The notes: a model not told the origin generated them from the letters alone. Counted from the stretch's first letter, positions 8,475 to 18,500 are shown. The stretch: DNA of 64,000 bases from Fervidobacterium nodosum Rt17-B1 (GCF_000017545.1 NC_009718.1:248001-312000), one strand, 5' to 3'. Translations and numbers: made by a program.

Positions 8475-8563
8475 AGCACTTATTCTGAATGCCTGCTATA
8501 ATAAAAACTGTTTTATGACAAAAAAAACACTCAAAAAGAAAGGAGGCATCCAGAATAAGTGCT
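8475..8563 (+). repeat. inverted repeat covering the transposase ribosome site and start
   Basis: The left arm 8475-8493 is complementary to 8545-8563 at 18 of 19 positions. The right arm takes in the last bases of the GGAGG site and the GTG start. The likely transposase promoter lies between the arms, so only transcripts entering from outside the element would contain both. Confidence 0.75.
8494..8502 (+). promoter_or_regulatory. extended -10 promoter of the transposase
   Basis: TGC directly precedes a perfect TATAAT (8497-8502), 57 bases before the GTG start. No clear -35 is present, which is acceptable for extended -10 promoters. Confidence 0.55.
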
Positions 8564-9746
8564 CAAATCTAATTATATCACTGAACTTTTAAAATCGAAA
8601 GATATTATTCTTCACCAAATGAATGAGAATGAAAGTGAAATAGAACTTCACATAAGTCAGGTACAAAAGCCCCACAAATGTCCTAAATGTGGTAATATTA
8701 CAAGTAAGGTACATGATTATCACACACAGAAGGTAAAAGACGTACCTATAATGGGCAAGAAAACATATTTGATTATAAGAAAGAGAAGATATGTCTGCAA
8801 AGCATGTGGGAAGAAGTTTTTTGAACACATAAGTTTTTTAGGCAAATCTCAAAGGATGACAAATAGACTTGCAGCATATATTATAAGTCAACTTGGAAGT
8901 TTAACAAGTATGAAAGAGATAGCAAAACACACAAATGTTTCAGTGACAACAGTTATGAGATTGTTTGATAAAGTAAATCCAGGTCAAACTGTAGATGAGT
9001 TTTCTTCTGAAGCAATATGTGTAGACGAGTTTAAAGGCAATGCAGGTGGAGCAAAATATCAATGTATATTTGTAGATCCTGTAAAAGGGCAAATAATCGA
9101 GATTTTGAAAGATAGAAAGCAAAATATTTTAATTGAGTATTTTAAGAGGCTGAAAGGTAGAGATAAAGTAAAATATTTTATCTGTGATATGTGGAGACCA
9201 TTTGTAGAGGTAGCAAAAACATATTTTAAAAACGCTAAAATAGTGATAGACAAATTTCATTTTACCCGATACGTTTATTGGGCTTTAGAAAATGTGAGGA
9301 AAAGGGTACAAAAGAAATTAGGAAGTAATTTGAGGAGATATTTTAAGAGGAGTAGGAAGTTATTATTGAAGAATTATGAAGAACTTGAGCCTGAGCAAAG
9401 AGAAGAATTAGAAGTAATGTTTTGGTATAGTCAAGATTTGAGGAAAGCCCATCAACTCAAAGAAGAATTTAAGAGAGTGTTAAAGAGCAGTAATTCTGAA
9501 GAAGCAAGACTCGTATTAAAAAAGTGGATAGAGAGAGCAGAGCAAAGTGGACTTTCTGAATTTATGAGATGTGTAAAGGTTTTTAGGAGCTGGTTTTCGG
9601 AGATAGTAAATGCATTTGATGTTCCGTATACTAATAGTATGACAGAAGGTTTTAACAACAAAATAAAGGTACTAAAGAGGAATGGATTTGGATACAGGAA
9701 TTTTGAAAGATTCAGGAAGAGGATTTTGTACAGTTGTGGTAGATAA
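8559..9746 (+). CDS. ISL3-family transposase
   Basis: This 395-residue DDE transposase has an N-terminal zinc-finger region (CPKCGN and CKACGKKF) followed by a helix-turn-helix (residues about 100-135, SLTSMKEIAKHTNVSVTTVM) and the catalytic core. The acidic triad is likely D in CVDEFKG, D in ICDMWRPF and E in NSMTEGFNNKIK. The GTG start at 8559 follows AAAGGAGG by twelve bases. The frame is full length with no stop or frameshift, so the element could be active. It catalyses movement of the element described at 8449-9897. Confidence 0.9.
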   Translation: MLKSNYITELLKSKDIILHQMNENESEIELHISQVQKPHKCPKCGNITSKVHDYHTQKVKDVPIMGKKTYLIIRKRRYVCKACGKKFFEHISFLGKSQRMTNRLAAYIISQLGSLTSMKEIAKHTNVSVTTVMRLFDKVNPGQTVDEFSSEAICVDEFKGNAGGAKYQCIFVDPVKGQIIEILKDRKQNILIEYFKRLKGRDKVKYFICDMWRPFVEVAKTYFKNAKIVIDKFHFTRYVYWALENVRKRVQKKLGSNLRRYFKRSRKLLLKNYEELEPEQREELEVMFWYSQDLRKAHQLKEEFKRVLKSSNSEEARLVLKKWIERAEQSGLSEFMRCVKVFRSWFSEIVNAFDVPYTNSMTEGFNNKIKVLKRNGFGYRNFERFRKRILYSCGR

Positions 9747-9771
9747 GTTGAAAAAGTTGAATATTTAAAAA

Positions 9772-9788
9772 CCCACTATATGAGTGGG
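9772..9788. terminator. short hairpin after the transposase
   Basis: CCCACT pairs with AGTGGG around a five-base loop, 25 bases after the transposase stop. A T run appears only 20 bases later, so it is a weak terminator candidate. The rest of 9790-9875 is AT-rich and holds a TACATTAA/TTAATGTA palindrome. Confidence 0.4.
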
Positions 9789-9897
9789 CAAAAGTGGTAT
9801 TAGTTTTTTTAGATTTGATTGCCTATAATATACATTAATAACATTTAATGTATGCTTGAAAAAGCTAAAAAGGTGGGCATTCAGAATACCCACCCCA

Positions 9898-10657
9898 CTA
9901 CTTGACAAAGAGCCAAAATTATTTCTACATGGCATATTATCCTGAGAAAGGCTTTCAAGGGTACTGGGATTTTTACGCTGAACAACTGATGTTGTACATT
10001 CTCGGCGCGGGTACACCTAATGAAAAGTATAAAATTGATGACACAATTTATTATTCATTTAAGAGAAATTATGGAAGTTATAAAACAGAAAAATTCATAC
10101 ATTCATGGTTTGGTTCTCTTTTTACTTACCAATATTCGCATGCATGGATAGATTTTAGAAATTACGTCGATAAATTTGGTGTTAATTGGTATACCAACTC
10201 TGTGCTTGCAAGTATGGCTAATTATTACTTTTGTCAGGATAATAAAGAAAAATACAAGAGTTTTACAATTGGGTGGGGTGTAACTGCTTGTGATACACCG
10301 AATGGTTACAACGGATTGCTTGGTACACCACCTTCTGGGAATAATAACACAGTCCATCAAATTGATGGCACTCTTGCTCCGTCAGGAGCCTTAGGTTCAA
10401 TTGTATTTACCCCCAAAGAATCACTTTGGGCATTAGATAATTATTATAAGATGCCGCAATTGGTTGGGAAATATGGTTTGAAAGATTCATTTAACCTTGA
10501 TTTAAATTGGTTTGCTACAGATTACATAGGGATAGATAAAGGGATAACACTGCTTATGATTGCAAATTACAAAGATGAGTTCATCTGGAAGATATTTATG
10601 AGTATCTCCTATATAAATGATGGACTTAAAAAATTGGGATTTTCTTATAAAAGTTAA
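9898..10657 (+). pseudogene. 5'-truncated glycoamylase-like gene, cut by the insertion sequence
   Basis: The frame begins at the right edge of the insertion sequence and matches the intact downstream paralogue from about its residue 153 to the end, segment by segment: FYMAYYPEKGF with FYMGYSYERGF, GSLFTYQYSHAWIDFR with GSLFTYQFSHAWIDFR, and GALGSIVFTP with GALGSIVFVP. The first roughly 150 codons are missing. A TTG at 9902 could in theory start a 251-residue product, but it has no ribosome site and would lack part of the catalytic barrel. The retained part has no internal stop, so the damage looks recent. Confidence 0.8.
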
Positions 10658-10686
10658 AAAATTTATTGAGAGGAGAGCGGCATAAT

Positions 10687-11877
10687 ATGAAACCACGTGA
10701 CATTATAGAACTTGAAGAAAAATTGTGTTTCGAATTTTTTTGGAACGAGGTGTCTAAAAGTGATGAAGGTTATGGACTAATTCTTGATAATACGCGAGAC
10801 AAAGATGTGGCGAGTATAGCTTCAGTGGGTTTTGGTCTTAGTGGCATACCGATTGGTATAGAACATGGCTGGATTACAAAAGCTGAAGGAAGAGAAAGAG
10901 CCAAGAGGACACTTGAAACTTTTCTCAATAACGTTGAGCAAAAAGAAGGATTTTTCATCCATTTTGTGAATATGAAAGACGGTAAACGTACATGGCAATC
11001 GGAAGTTTCCATTATTGACACAGCATTATTTTTAATGGGAGCATTAACTGTAGGTGAATATTTTGGCGGAGAGGTTAAGGATTTATTTGAACAGATATAT
11101 TCAAGGGTAAATTTTCCGTGGTATTTAGATAAGGAAAATAATCAATTTTACATGGGATACAGTTACGAACGAGGTTTTTGGGGGCATTGGGATAAATATG
11201 CAGAGCAGTTGATGATGTACTTTCTCGGAGTAGCGTCGCCGACGTACCCGGTAGAACCTTCTGTTTATTGGTCGTTCCAAAGAGATATCGGAAATTATAA
11301 GGATTACGAACTGATATACACATACACAGGTTCGTTGTTCACATACCAATTTTCACATGCATGGATAGATTTTAGGAAAATTACCGATAAATCTGGTGTC
11401 AATTGGTTTGAAAATTCTGTTAAAGCCTCATTAGCAAATTGGGAATATTGCAAAGAGATGCATGATAAGTATAAAACTCTGCACGAGTACTCTTGGGGAT
11501 TGACCGCATGTGATTCGCCAAGTGGTTACAGAGGAGATTTTGGGGCACCACCATCTGCAAACAATAATACACAGCATTATGTTGATGGTACTGTACCGCC
11601 ATGTGGAGCACTAGGTTCCATAGTTTTTGTACCGGAGATTGTTGAAGAAACGGTAAGATATTACTATGAAAAAGTACCACAACTATGGGGAAAGTACGGA
11701 TTCAAAGATGCGTACAACTTAGATAAAAATTGGACATCTGAGGTTTACATAGGTATAGATAAAGGTATTGAATTGTTGATGATTGAAAATTACCTAAGTG
11801 GATTGATATGGGATATAGTTATGAAAAGCGAATATATTAGGAAAGCAATTAAAATGCTTGAAATGGAAGAAAAATAA
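10687..11877 (+). CDS. glycoamylase-like domain protein (PF10091; GH144-like), cytoplasmic
   Basis: The 396-residue product starts at the ATG at 10687 after GAGAGGAGAG. It resembles the glycoamylase-like family, an (alpha/alpha)6-barrel family that includes GH144 beta-1,2-glucanases and a domain of cyclic beta-1,2-glucan synthases. Signature stretches are HWDKYAEQLMMYFLG, FTYQFSHAWIDFR, WGLTACDSPSGY and GALGSIVF. There is no signal peptide, so it would act on imported oligosaccharides. It lies 29 bases behind its truncated paralogue, so the two once formed a tandem pair. Substrate is inferred from the family; another beta-glucoside is possible. Confidence 0.75.
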   Translation: MKPRDIIELEEKLCFEFFWNEVSKSDEGYGLILDNTRDKDVASIASVGFGLSGIPIGIEHGWITKAEGRERAKRTLETFLNNVEQKEGFFIHFVNMKDGKRTWQSEVSIIDTALFLMGALTVGEYFGGEVKDLFEQIYSRVNFPWYLDKENNQFYMGYSYERGFWGHWDKYAEQLMMYFLGVASPTYPVEPSVYWSFQRDIGNYKDYELIYTYTGSLFTYQFSHAWIDFRKITDKSGVNWFENSVKASLANWEYCKEMHDKYKTLHEYSWGLTACDSPSGYRGDFGAPPSANNNTQHYVDGTVPPCGALGSIVFVPEIVEETVRYYYEKVPQLWGKYGFKDAYNLDKNWTSEVYIGIDKGIELLMIENYLSGLIWDIVMKSEYIRKAIKMLEMEEK

Positions 11878-11882
11878 AAAAA

Positions 11883-11909
11883 TCAAATCCCCCTTTCCGG
11901 GGGATTTGA
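11883..11909. terminator. hairpin after the glycoamylase-like gene
   Basis: An 11-bp perfect stem (11883-11893 with 11899-11909) with a five-base loop lies six bases behind the stop. No T run follows on the + strand, so efficiency is uncertain. The rest of the gap up to 12116 is AT-rich except a run of G tracts at 11917-11933. Confidence 0.6.
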
Positions 11910-12116
11910 CACTTACGGGGGGAGGGGATAGGGTCATTCATTTAACATTGTTGAATTTATAATTTATTTATGATTTTCAATATTAATTGTATTCCTTAAA
12001 GCTTAATAAATCCTTAGAATTTCAAAATTTAAATACGAATTTTTCTAAGGTTTTTTAAGGTTTTATTTATAGTATAAAAATATATCTCACGATAATTTTG
12101 AAAGGAGGGATTGGCT

Positions 12117-13043
12117 ATGAAAAAGGTTTTATTGATTTTTGCTGTTGTGTTGATTTTAGTTGTTATGTTCAGCTGTACACAGATTTCTGAAATGCTCTCT
12201 TCAAAAGCAAAGGTTTCAGTTGTGCTAACAACTGGTACGGAAGGCGAAGGTGATACCACAAAACCGCAAGAATATTCAGATGTAAGTACCCTGGGAATTT
12301 TCAGGAACGAGGCACCTTGGATCAAAGATATTCAAAAATTAGAAGTTAAGGTCTCTAAGTTCTCTTACAAATATTCTACAGGCCCTGGCGAAGGAAAATG
12401 GGCAACTCCAACTTCAGTTGATCAAGTAATTGATTTAGTGTCATTAGACTCAACCGATGTCAGCTGGTTGACATTCGATATTCCTAAAGGTGCGGTTATT
12501 GTAGCCTTAGCATTTGAAGTAACTCAGGCTACGGTTACAATAAATGACCAAAGTTATCCTGTGACAATTCCTTCGGGAAAGGCTAAAATTGTTCTAAAAA
12601 ATATGAACTGGACAATCAATGAAGATGGTGAGATTGCTCTAAGCATTGATTGGACAAGGAGTATCATAATGATTGGGCCGAATTCATATATGCTTGTTCC
12701 ACGCATTGCTTACAGATGGAGAGGTGATTTGAAGGATTTATGGGCGATAGAAGGTCGTATAACACATAATGGCGCGGCTCCAACTGAACCACTTTTGATA
12801 GGGTTGTACAATGGAACAGATACTACAGCAACACCTCTTGTTCTAAAGATGATACCGGTTAGAAAGGAAGGAAACTTCTACCTTGGTAAACATAAGCCAG
12901 GCGAATACACAGTAGTTGTTTGGAATAACTTGACATTTACTTATGAAGGGACAGATGTGACCTTCAATGCAACTGAAGCTACACGAACAACATTTGACCA
13001 CGGTAAAACAAATGCTACGACAAAATTGAATTTGACTTACTAA
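12117..13043 (+). CDS. lipoprotein with DUF4382-like domain
   Basis: This 308-residue protein starts at the ATG at 12117, after AAAGGAGGG. Its N-terminus is a lipoprotein signal ending in VVMFSC, so it is probably membrane-anchored outside the cytoplasm. Residues about 60-210 follow the pattern of DUF4382 domains: a VIDLVSL strand, a hydrophobic central strand, a TIPSGKAKIVLK turn and the ALSIDWTRSI strand leading to MLVPRI. The remaining C-terminal part looks like a beta-sandwich ending GEYTVVVWNNLTFTYEG. It is monocistronic with its own terminator. Function unknown. Confidence 0.7.
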   Translation: MKKVLLIFAVVLILVVMFSCTQISEMLSSKAKVSVVLTTGTEGEGDTTKPQEYSDVSTLGIFRNEAPWIKDIQKLEVKVSKFSYKYSTGPGEGKWATPTSVDQVIDLVSLDSTDVSWLTFDIPKGAVIVALAFEVTQATVTINDQSYPVTIPSGKAKIVLKNMNWTINEDGEIALSIDWTRSIIMIGPNSYMLVPRIAYRWRGDLKDLWAIEGRITHNGAAPTEPLLIGLYNGTDTTATPLVLKMIPVRKEGNFYLGKHKPGEYTVVVWNNLTFTYEGTDVTFNATEATRTTFDHGKTNATTKLNLTY

Positions 13044-13065
13044 AAAATAATCTAACAATTTGAAC

Positions 13066-13093
13066 AAAGCCCACCGATTGGGTGGGCTTTTTT
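13066..13093. terminator. intrinsic terminator after the DUF4382-like gene
   Basis: AAAGCCCACC (13066-13075) pairs with GGTGGGCTTT (13081-13090) around GATTG and is followed by a six-T run. The stem is also placed to stop the convergent ABC exporter transcript. Confidence 0.9.
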
Positions 13094-13108
13094 GATTATA
13101 TAACTTTT

Positions 13109-14674
13109 TTAATCGTTCATATTAATTATCGTTTTTTTCAATTTTTTATAGTAAACTATTGCAAGAATTATGGAAAGAACAATTGAAACTATCAATGATG
13201 TCCAGGATAAGATTATAGTCCAGCCTTTTGACTTGGGACCAGCTGATAGATAGCCTATTGGGAAGAGCATACCAAAGGCTAATCCTAATGTTATTCCTTC
13301 GATTATGAACGTAGTTACGGTTGTGAATGGTTGATTTTTTCGCCTTCCAGGCTTTGTTATACTGTAATACGCTCCTATGAGTGCACTAAGTAGAAAAAGC
13401 AAAAGCGCGAGTGGTAAGAAAATAAAAGCTTCCTTGGAGTATCTGTTGGTTAACAGTGCCACTAAATTTATTAAAATGAGCAAAAGAAAGTTCATTGATA
13501 CTGGTATAACTAATTTTGGAATTATTATAGATGATTTTTTAGATGGTAATATTTTAACTATTTCTGAGTATTTAAATTCGTCCATAGTTAATAACCCAGA
13601 TTCCATAGCGCAATACAAAACAGCGATAGCAAGAAACGGTACGCTTGAACTAATAACAGAATTGGATACAAACATCATGAATAAACCAAATGCGACGGGA
13701 TAAAATATGAGAAATATAAATTGTTCGTTTCTCTGCAATGCTTTTAAATCTTTCCAGAAAAACGGGCCGAATTTTGAAGCATACGAAGAATTATTTGAGA
13801 GTTTTACTTCATCTTTTTTCTTAGTTTTTGTGCGAATTTCTTCGTATATTACTTTATCAGCTAAGTACCAAAATAGAATAGAAGCAACAATTGATATAGC
13901 GATAATAATTGATATCAATAATTTATCACTTGAATAAGCCCAAGTTAAAACATTGTATTTGGAAGTAGTAAAAGCAAACCACCTAATAATATTCTCATTT
14001 TCTGCAAGCTTTGTAACATCAATATCTTGAAGGTAAGAAAATCCAAAATATATAAACACAAGTAGTAAAACTATAATTACGTTTATTTTCCTTACGATAC
14101 TCTTCGAATTAATACCACCACTCAATATCGAAAAAAGTGCAGAAATCGAAGTAATAAAACATAATTGCAATAAGGTTTTTAATAGAAAAGTGTAAGATAC
14201 GTTCTTCCAACCAAGCATGAATCCAAAAGTTGCGCCCAAAAAGAAGGCAATTGTGAAGAGTTGGCTTGAAAGGGAAATGATGAGATTGTAAATTGTTAAT
14301 ATCCTTCTTTTAATAGGCATTGTTAAGAGCAGTTCCAACTCATCTGTCCTTGAGAATGCGTACATTCCAGTTCCTATAAACCCAACAATGTAAAATATGG
14401 AAAACATCGTTATATTCATCATGTAAAACATAATACCAATCTCTTCGAATTGTGGATAAAACTTCAAAGCTTCGTAAAGTTTCGAATAGATACTTTTATT
14501 TGAGTAAAGTATGAATAAAAACATCGGTAAAATACCGATAATCATTGTTGAAATATATCTTAAGGCGTAATTAGTATTTCCGATTTTTGCTTTTTTTCTT
14601 TTTATCTGCCGGGTTGTTTGCATTGTTGTTGGTGAAAGACCAATGTATTTAAACAGTATCGATAATTCATTCAT
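13109..14674 (-). CDS. ABC-2 type exporter permease, 12 membrane segments
   Basis: The 521-residue membrane protein has two groups of about six hydrophobic segments separated by a charged cytoplasmic loop (ADKVIYEEIRTKTKKKDEV). This is the layout of large ABC-2 permeases that move antibiotics, peptides or ions out of the cell. The ATG at 14674 follows CAGGTGTC. The gene lies 42 bases behind its ATPase partner on the same strand. Substrate unknown. Confidence 0.75.
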   Translation of the reverse strand: MNELSILFKYIGLSPTTMQTTRQIKRKKAKIGNTNYALRYISTMIIGILPMFLFILYSNKSIYSKLYEALKFYPQFEEIGIMFYMMNITMFSIFYIVGFIGTGMYAFSRTDELELLLTMPIKRRILTIYNLIISLSSQLFTIAFFLGATFGFMLGWKNVSYTFLLKTLLQLCFITSISALFSILSGGINSKSIVRKINVIIVLLLVFIYFGFSYLQDIDVTKLAENENIIRWFAFTTSKYNVLTWAYSSDKLLISIIIAISIVASILFWYLADKVIYEEIRTKTKKKDEVKLSNNSSYASKFGPFFWKDLKALQRNEQFIFLIFYPVAFGLFMMFVSNSVISSSVPFLAIAVLYCAMESGLLTMDEFKYSEIVKILPSKKSSIIIPKLVIPVSMNFLLLILINLVALLTNRYSKEAFIFLPLALLLFLLSALIGAYYSITKPGRRKNQPFTTVTTFIIEGITLGLAFGMLFPIGYLSAGPKSKGWTIILSWTSLIVSIVLSIILAIVYYKKLKKTIINMND

Positions 14675-14716
14675 TTTAAGACACCTGCCTTTGTTATGCT
14701 TATTGGTTTATTAAAA

Positions 14717-15457
14717 TCACAATTCTTCAACAAGTTCTTTTATATCTTCTGAAGCGGTTAAATTAAGGAATATATCTTCAAGTGATTGACCATATTTTTC
14801 TTTAAGTTCAGTGACACTTGCTTCAGCGATGATTTGTCCTTTATTTATTATCGCTATTCTATCGCACATCTTCTCTGCTATTTCGAGTATGTGTGTGGTC
14901 ATAAATACAGTGGTACCTTCTTCTGCATATTTCTTAAGAAGCTCTTTTAAAATTTTTGCACTTTTGGCATCTAGCCCGACTGTTGGTTCATCTAGGAAAA
15001 GCACTTCCGGTTTTCTCATCAAAACAGATATGAGCATTAGTTTTTGCTTCATACCGTGTGACATTTCGCCAGCAAATTTGTCAAGATAATCCACACCAAA
15101 AACATTGCAAAGGTCATCTATGCGTGATTTAACAGTTTTTTTATCCAACTTATAGATAGAAATAATAAATTCAAGGAATTCGTATCCTCTAAGGTGTTCG
15201 TATATTTTAGGTTCATCTGGAACAACGCCTATCCTTCGCTTTATTTCTATTTCTTTGTTTTTCATATCCATACCAAGGATTTCAACCATACCAAACGTAG
15301 GTTTCAGTGCACCAGTTAACATTTTTATCGTGGTTGTCTTACCCGCGCCGTTTGGTCCAAGAAATCCAAATATCTCTCCTTTTTTTACATTTAGGTTGAT
15401 ACTATCGACAGCTGTAAAATCACCAAACTTTTTTGTTAAATTAACCGCTTTTATCAT
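14717..15457 (-). CDS. ABC exporter ATP-binding protein
   Basis: This 246-residue ATPase has Walker A GPNGAGKTT (34-42), signature MSHGMKQKLML, Walker B VLFLDEPTVGLD and the H-loop in FMTTHILE. The signature lacks the usual SGG, reading SHG, as in the CcmA/NatA/BcrA export group. The ATG at 15457 follows GAGGTGATG. It pairs with the permease immediately downstream, and together they form an exporter driven by an extended -10 promoter. Confidence 0.88.
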   Translation of the reverse strand: MIKAVNLTKKFGDFTAVDSINLNVKKGEIFGFLGPNGAGKTTTIKMLTGALKPTFGMVEILGMDMKNKEIEIKRRIGVVPDEPKIYEHLRGYEFLEFIISIYKLDKKTVKSRIDDLCNVFGVDYLDKFAGEMSHGMKQKLMLISVLMRKPEVLFLDEPTVGLDAKSAKILKELLKKYAEEGTTVFMTTHILEIAEKMCDRIAIINKGQIIAEASVTELKEKYGQSLEDIFLNLTASEDIKELVEEL

Positions 15458-15509
15458 TTAATTCATCACCTCTTACCTTCTTTTAAAAGTTGTGAAATTT
15501 TTCTAATAC

Positions 15510-15518
15510 ATTATAGCA
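15510..15518 (-). promoter_or_regulatory. extended -10 promoter of the ABC exporter operon
   Basis: On the minus strand TGC directly precedes TATAAT (15515-15510), about 50 bases before the ATPase start. No -35 consensus is visible. Confidence 0.5.
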
Positions 15519-15532
15519 CTAACACTAAATAA

Positions 15533-15561
15533 CATAAAGTCCCCTTTTGGGGGACTTTATG
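15533..15561 (-). terminator. hairpin after the beta-propeller lipoprotein gene
   Basis: A 12-bp stem (15533-15544 with 15550-15561) with a five-base loop follows the lipoprotein stop by 22 bases. The T-rich tract after it on the minus strand is short. It separates this gene from the exporter promoter. Confidence 0.75.
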
Positions 15562-15583
15562 TGGGGTTTATAGAAATTACATT

Positions 15584-18500
15584 TTATCTTCCTATAATTT
15601 TATACATTGGCAGATTAAGTGTTGAAATCGGTTTTACTGCAGGTAAGTTAGTAATATCGTAAAGTAATATTCCGTTATCTGTTCCTACAACCATTTGTCT
15701 GTTATCAGCTTCCGTATGAAATGCGTAAGTTAAACCTTTGAAATCTATGTCAGTTATTTTCTCACCGCTTGAAGATAATATCTTTATTCCAAATCCACCA
15801 CCAGATACAAAGATTTTTTCTCCGTACCAGGATATATTCCGTGCAGGTGCACCTTCGAAAACAGGTGTTTTTGTCAAATTATCATCATCTTTTTCTGTAA
15901 GCGTGACACCGTTTCTATCAAGTATCCATATACCGTTGAAATCACCATCAGCGACAAAAATTCTATCGAAGTATTTATCTACAGCTATTGCCAAGTCGTT
16001 TCCAGGATTGTACTTCTTAAGTGTGTATCCGTTTGGACTTTCTGTAATAACGTAATATGGTGTTGAAATTTTTCTCTCATCGTTGAAGCCAAGAATATTT
16101 CCAGCATTATCTGTAAGTAAAGTATACCTAACTATCCCAGCTTGGCCACATGATACAATAACATGAGATGGTTTTTGAGCTTCAGATATGTAATCAACGA
16201 CAACTTGCAACGATTTTGGTTCAACGTTTTCCTCAATTGATGAGAAATATGGTATATTTTGACTTATTGTTGCTGGAAGCGTTACCGATACTCCTAGTGA
16301 ATTACCATCATAGCTAAAAATTTCTACAACGTTTCCTGAACTTTTCTTCCCCAAAACGTAAGCTCTTCCTTGCGCGTCTATTGCGACATCATATATAGAG
16401 TTAAATCCAGATAGATCCAAAGGAGTTGCCGTAGATAAATTCAAAGTTGTATAATCAAAATCATACAATTTTGCGATTTTTGATTCAGTATTTGCAACGA
16501 CTATTTTTGCTACTCTTGTTGAGTTACTTTTTGGTACAGCTTTCATTTTCACATCGATTTTGTTCAAAAATTGACCGGTATCCCATCTTCTAATTGTCGG
16601 TTCAAGTGGATCTCTTACATCTAAAACATATAAACCATTACAATGGAATCCATCACCGACTGCAAAAACAAAGTTGTTTAGATATTTTATATCAAAAGCT
16701 TTGTATAACTTATTTGGTTCATTTTTCGAATCGTTTAAGTAAGTTGTAAGCCCTTTACCACTATCGAGAACAATCGCATGATTGTTACTATCGTCTTCTT
16801 TTATAAATAACATATCTGTAAATTTAGCTCCAAGCTCAAATGCAACCTCAGATGATATGGAATCGTTTATCCATTTTCTAATTCTGTCGATTGTGAATGC
16901 GTATAAATTGTTGTTTGACAACTTTACGCCTTTAACTTCTGTATCAAATAGATTGTTGGCTAAATTTGTTACGGAAGATGATGGAAGCTCATTGGGGGCA
17001 TTTTCTGCATCTGAAAGGTTTACATATTTTACGCTCTTATAATCTGAAAATGCAATAACAAATTTCGAATTAAATTGACCTATATCTAAATCGTTTACCT
17101 GCCCTTGATAAAGAATAATTACATCATTGATGGTAATATTTGGTATATTGACTAAGTTAAGCTTTAATAGTCCGTAATTACTGACAGCCAAATATGCATT
17201 TGTGCCTGAAAGTTTTATGGAGCTTATCTTACCTTGGGTAATATCTACTTTTGAGTTTGTTTTTGTTCCAAATTTTGAGTACGTAGATACTGGAACTTGT
17301 AATCTCTTTATTATTTTTCCGAACTCTTTGCTTGCAACTATTGGATTCGCGGGATCTTTTAAATCCACAACAGTTAATCCACGAGTACCTTCACCTATAA
17401 TTGCATAATGTTTGTAAATTTTTATTGATGTTAATGTTGTTCCAAGGTCTATTTTTTTAATTAGCTTTGGTTGACTTTTGTCTGATGCGTCTATAACATA
17501 AAGGCTTGTGCCACCAACAGTATAAATATAGTCTTCTACGACATCTAAATCTACAAGTTCTGAATCATCTGAATTTACGAAAAATCCCTCAAGCTTTATA
17601 GTTGGCAGGTTTATAGTGCTTGATATATTAATTATTGATTTTCCATCAAAGCTCTTTGAGATTACATACGAATATCTTGGCTTTGAGTTCGTTTTGAAAG
17701 TAACTTCTGCCGTTGAAGATGCTTTTGAAAGATCGTAAGCGGTAACTGATGCTTTATATTGTGCGTTGTATTCTAAACCACTTACTATAAATTCCGTAGC
17801 TGTTGTTTCAGAAGTTAGTATAGTGCTTGAACCTTTTAAAATTGAAACCTTATATTTAAGTCTGTCGTTAGGATCGTTATCTATACCATTCCAACGTAAA
17901 ATAAAGTACGTTGGTACTATTTCATTCTGAAATGGTTGTACTATTTGAACTGTCGGTGATTGATTTATTATGTTTACCATTTTTTGGACAGTTCTTTCTG
18001 CGTCGTAAACATCTTTGGCGTAAATATCTATAATGTAATTGTCTCTTGGAAAACTTTTAATTGGTATTTTTACTTGGAGGTCTTTTTCATTTTTCCAAAT
18101 TATGCTTCCGTCCAACTTCAAGACTTTTACCGATGATATTATTCCATCATTTTCAGGATCAGATATATTAACAGTAACTTCTTCGGTTTCTTCAGTTATA
18201 ACTTCAGGTGTTATAATTACTACAGGTTGGAGATTATTAACTTTTATCTTTTTTTCTATGCTGACACTTTTTCTACCATCACTAGCTGTTATTGATAGTG
18301 TGTGCTCTATATTGAAAAATGCAGAGTTCAAATTCAGCTTTGATGCGTAATCATTTAACTTTAATTTTGTCAAATTTTGCCCCGAGGCAAATGTAATGTC
18401 ATCCAATTTCCATGTAACGGTTGGGTTGTTTCCAGTTACGGTGACTGAAAATTCTTTAGTTCTGTCTACTGAGATGGTCTCGGTTACTTGGGTTATATCG

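Larger units (their letters stand above)
8449..9897 (+). mobile_element. ISL3-family insertion sequence
   Basis: The element spans a single ISL3-type transposase gene and is bounded by the 11-bp inverted repeat TGGGGTGGGTA (8449-8459) and its complement (9887-9897). A second 11-bp block, TTCTGAATGCC, directly adjoins the right terminal repeat (9876-9886) but is 23 bases inside on the left (8483-8493). No 8-bp target duplication is found: the flanks ATAAATAT and CTACTTGA differ. Together with the truncated gene on the right, this suggests a deletion next to the element. Confidence 0.8.

Noticed and set aside
8441-9905. Target-site duplication of the insertion sequence
   Set aside because: The 8-mers next to the terminal repeats, ATAAATAT and CTACTTGA, do not match.
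9902-10657. Independent glycoamylase gene starting at TTG 9902
   Set aside because: It matches only the last two thirds of the paralogue, lacks a ribosome site and begins at the insertion-sequence edge.
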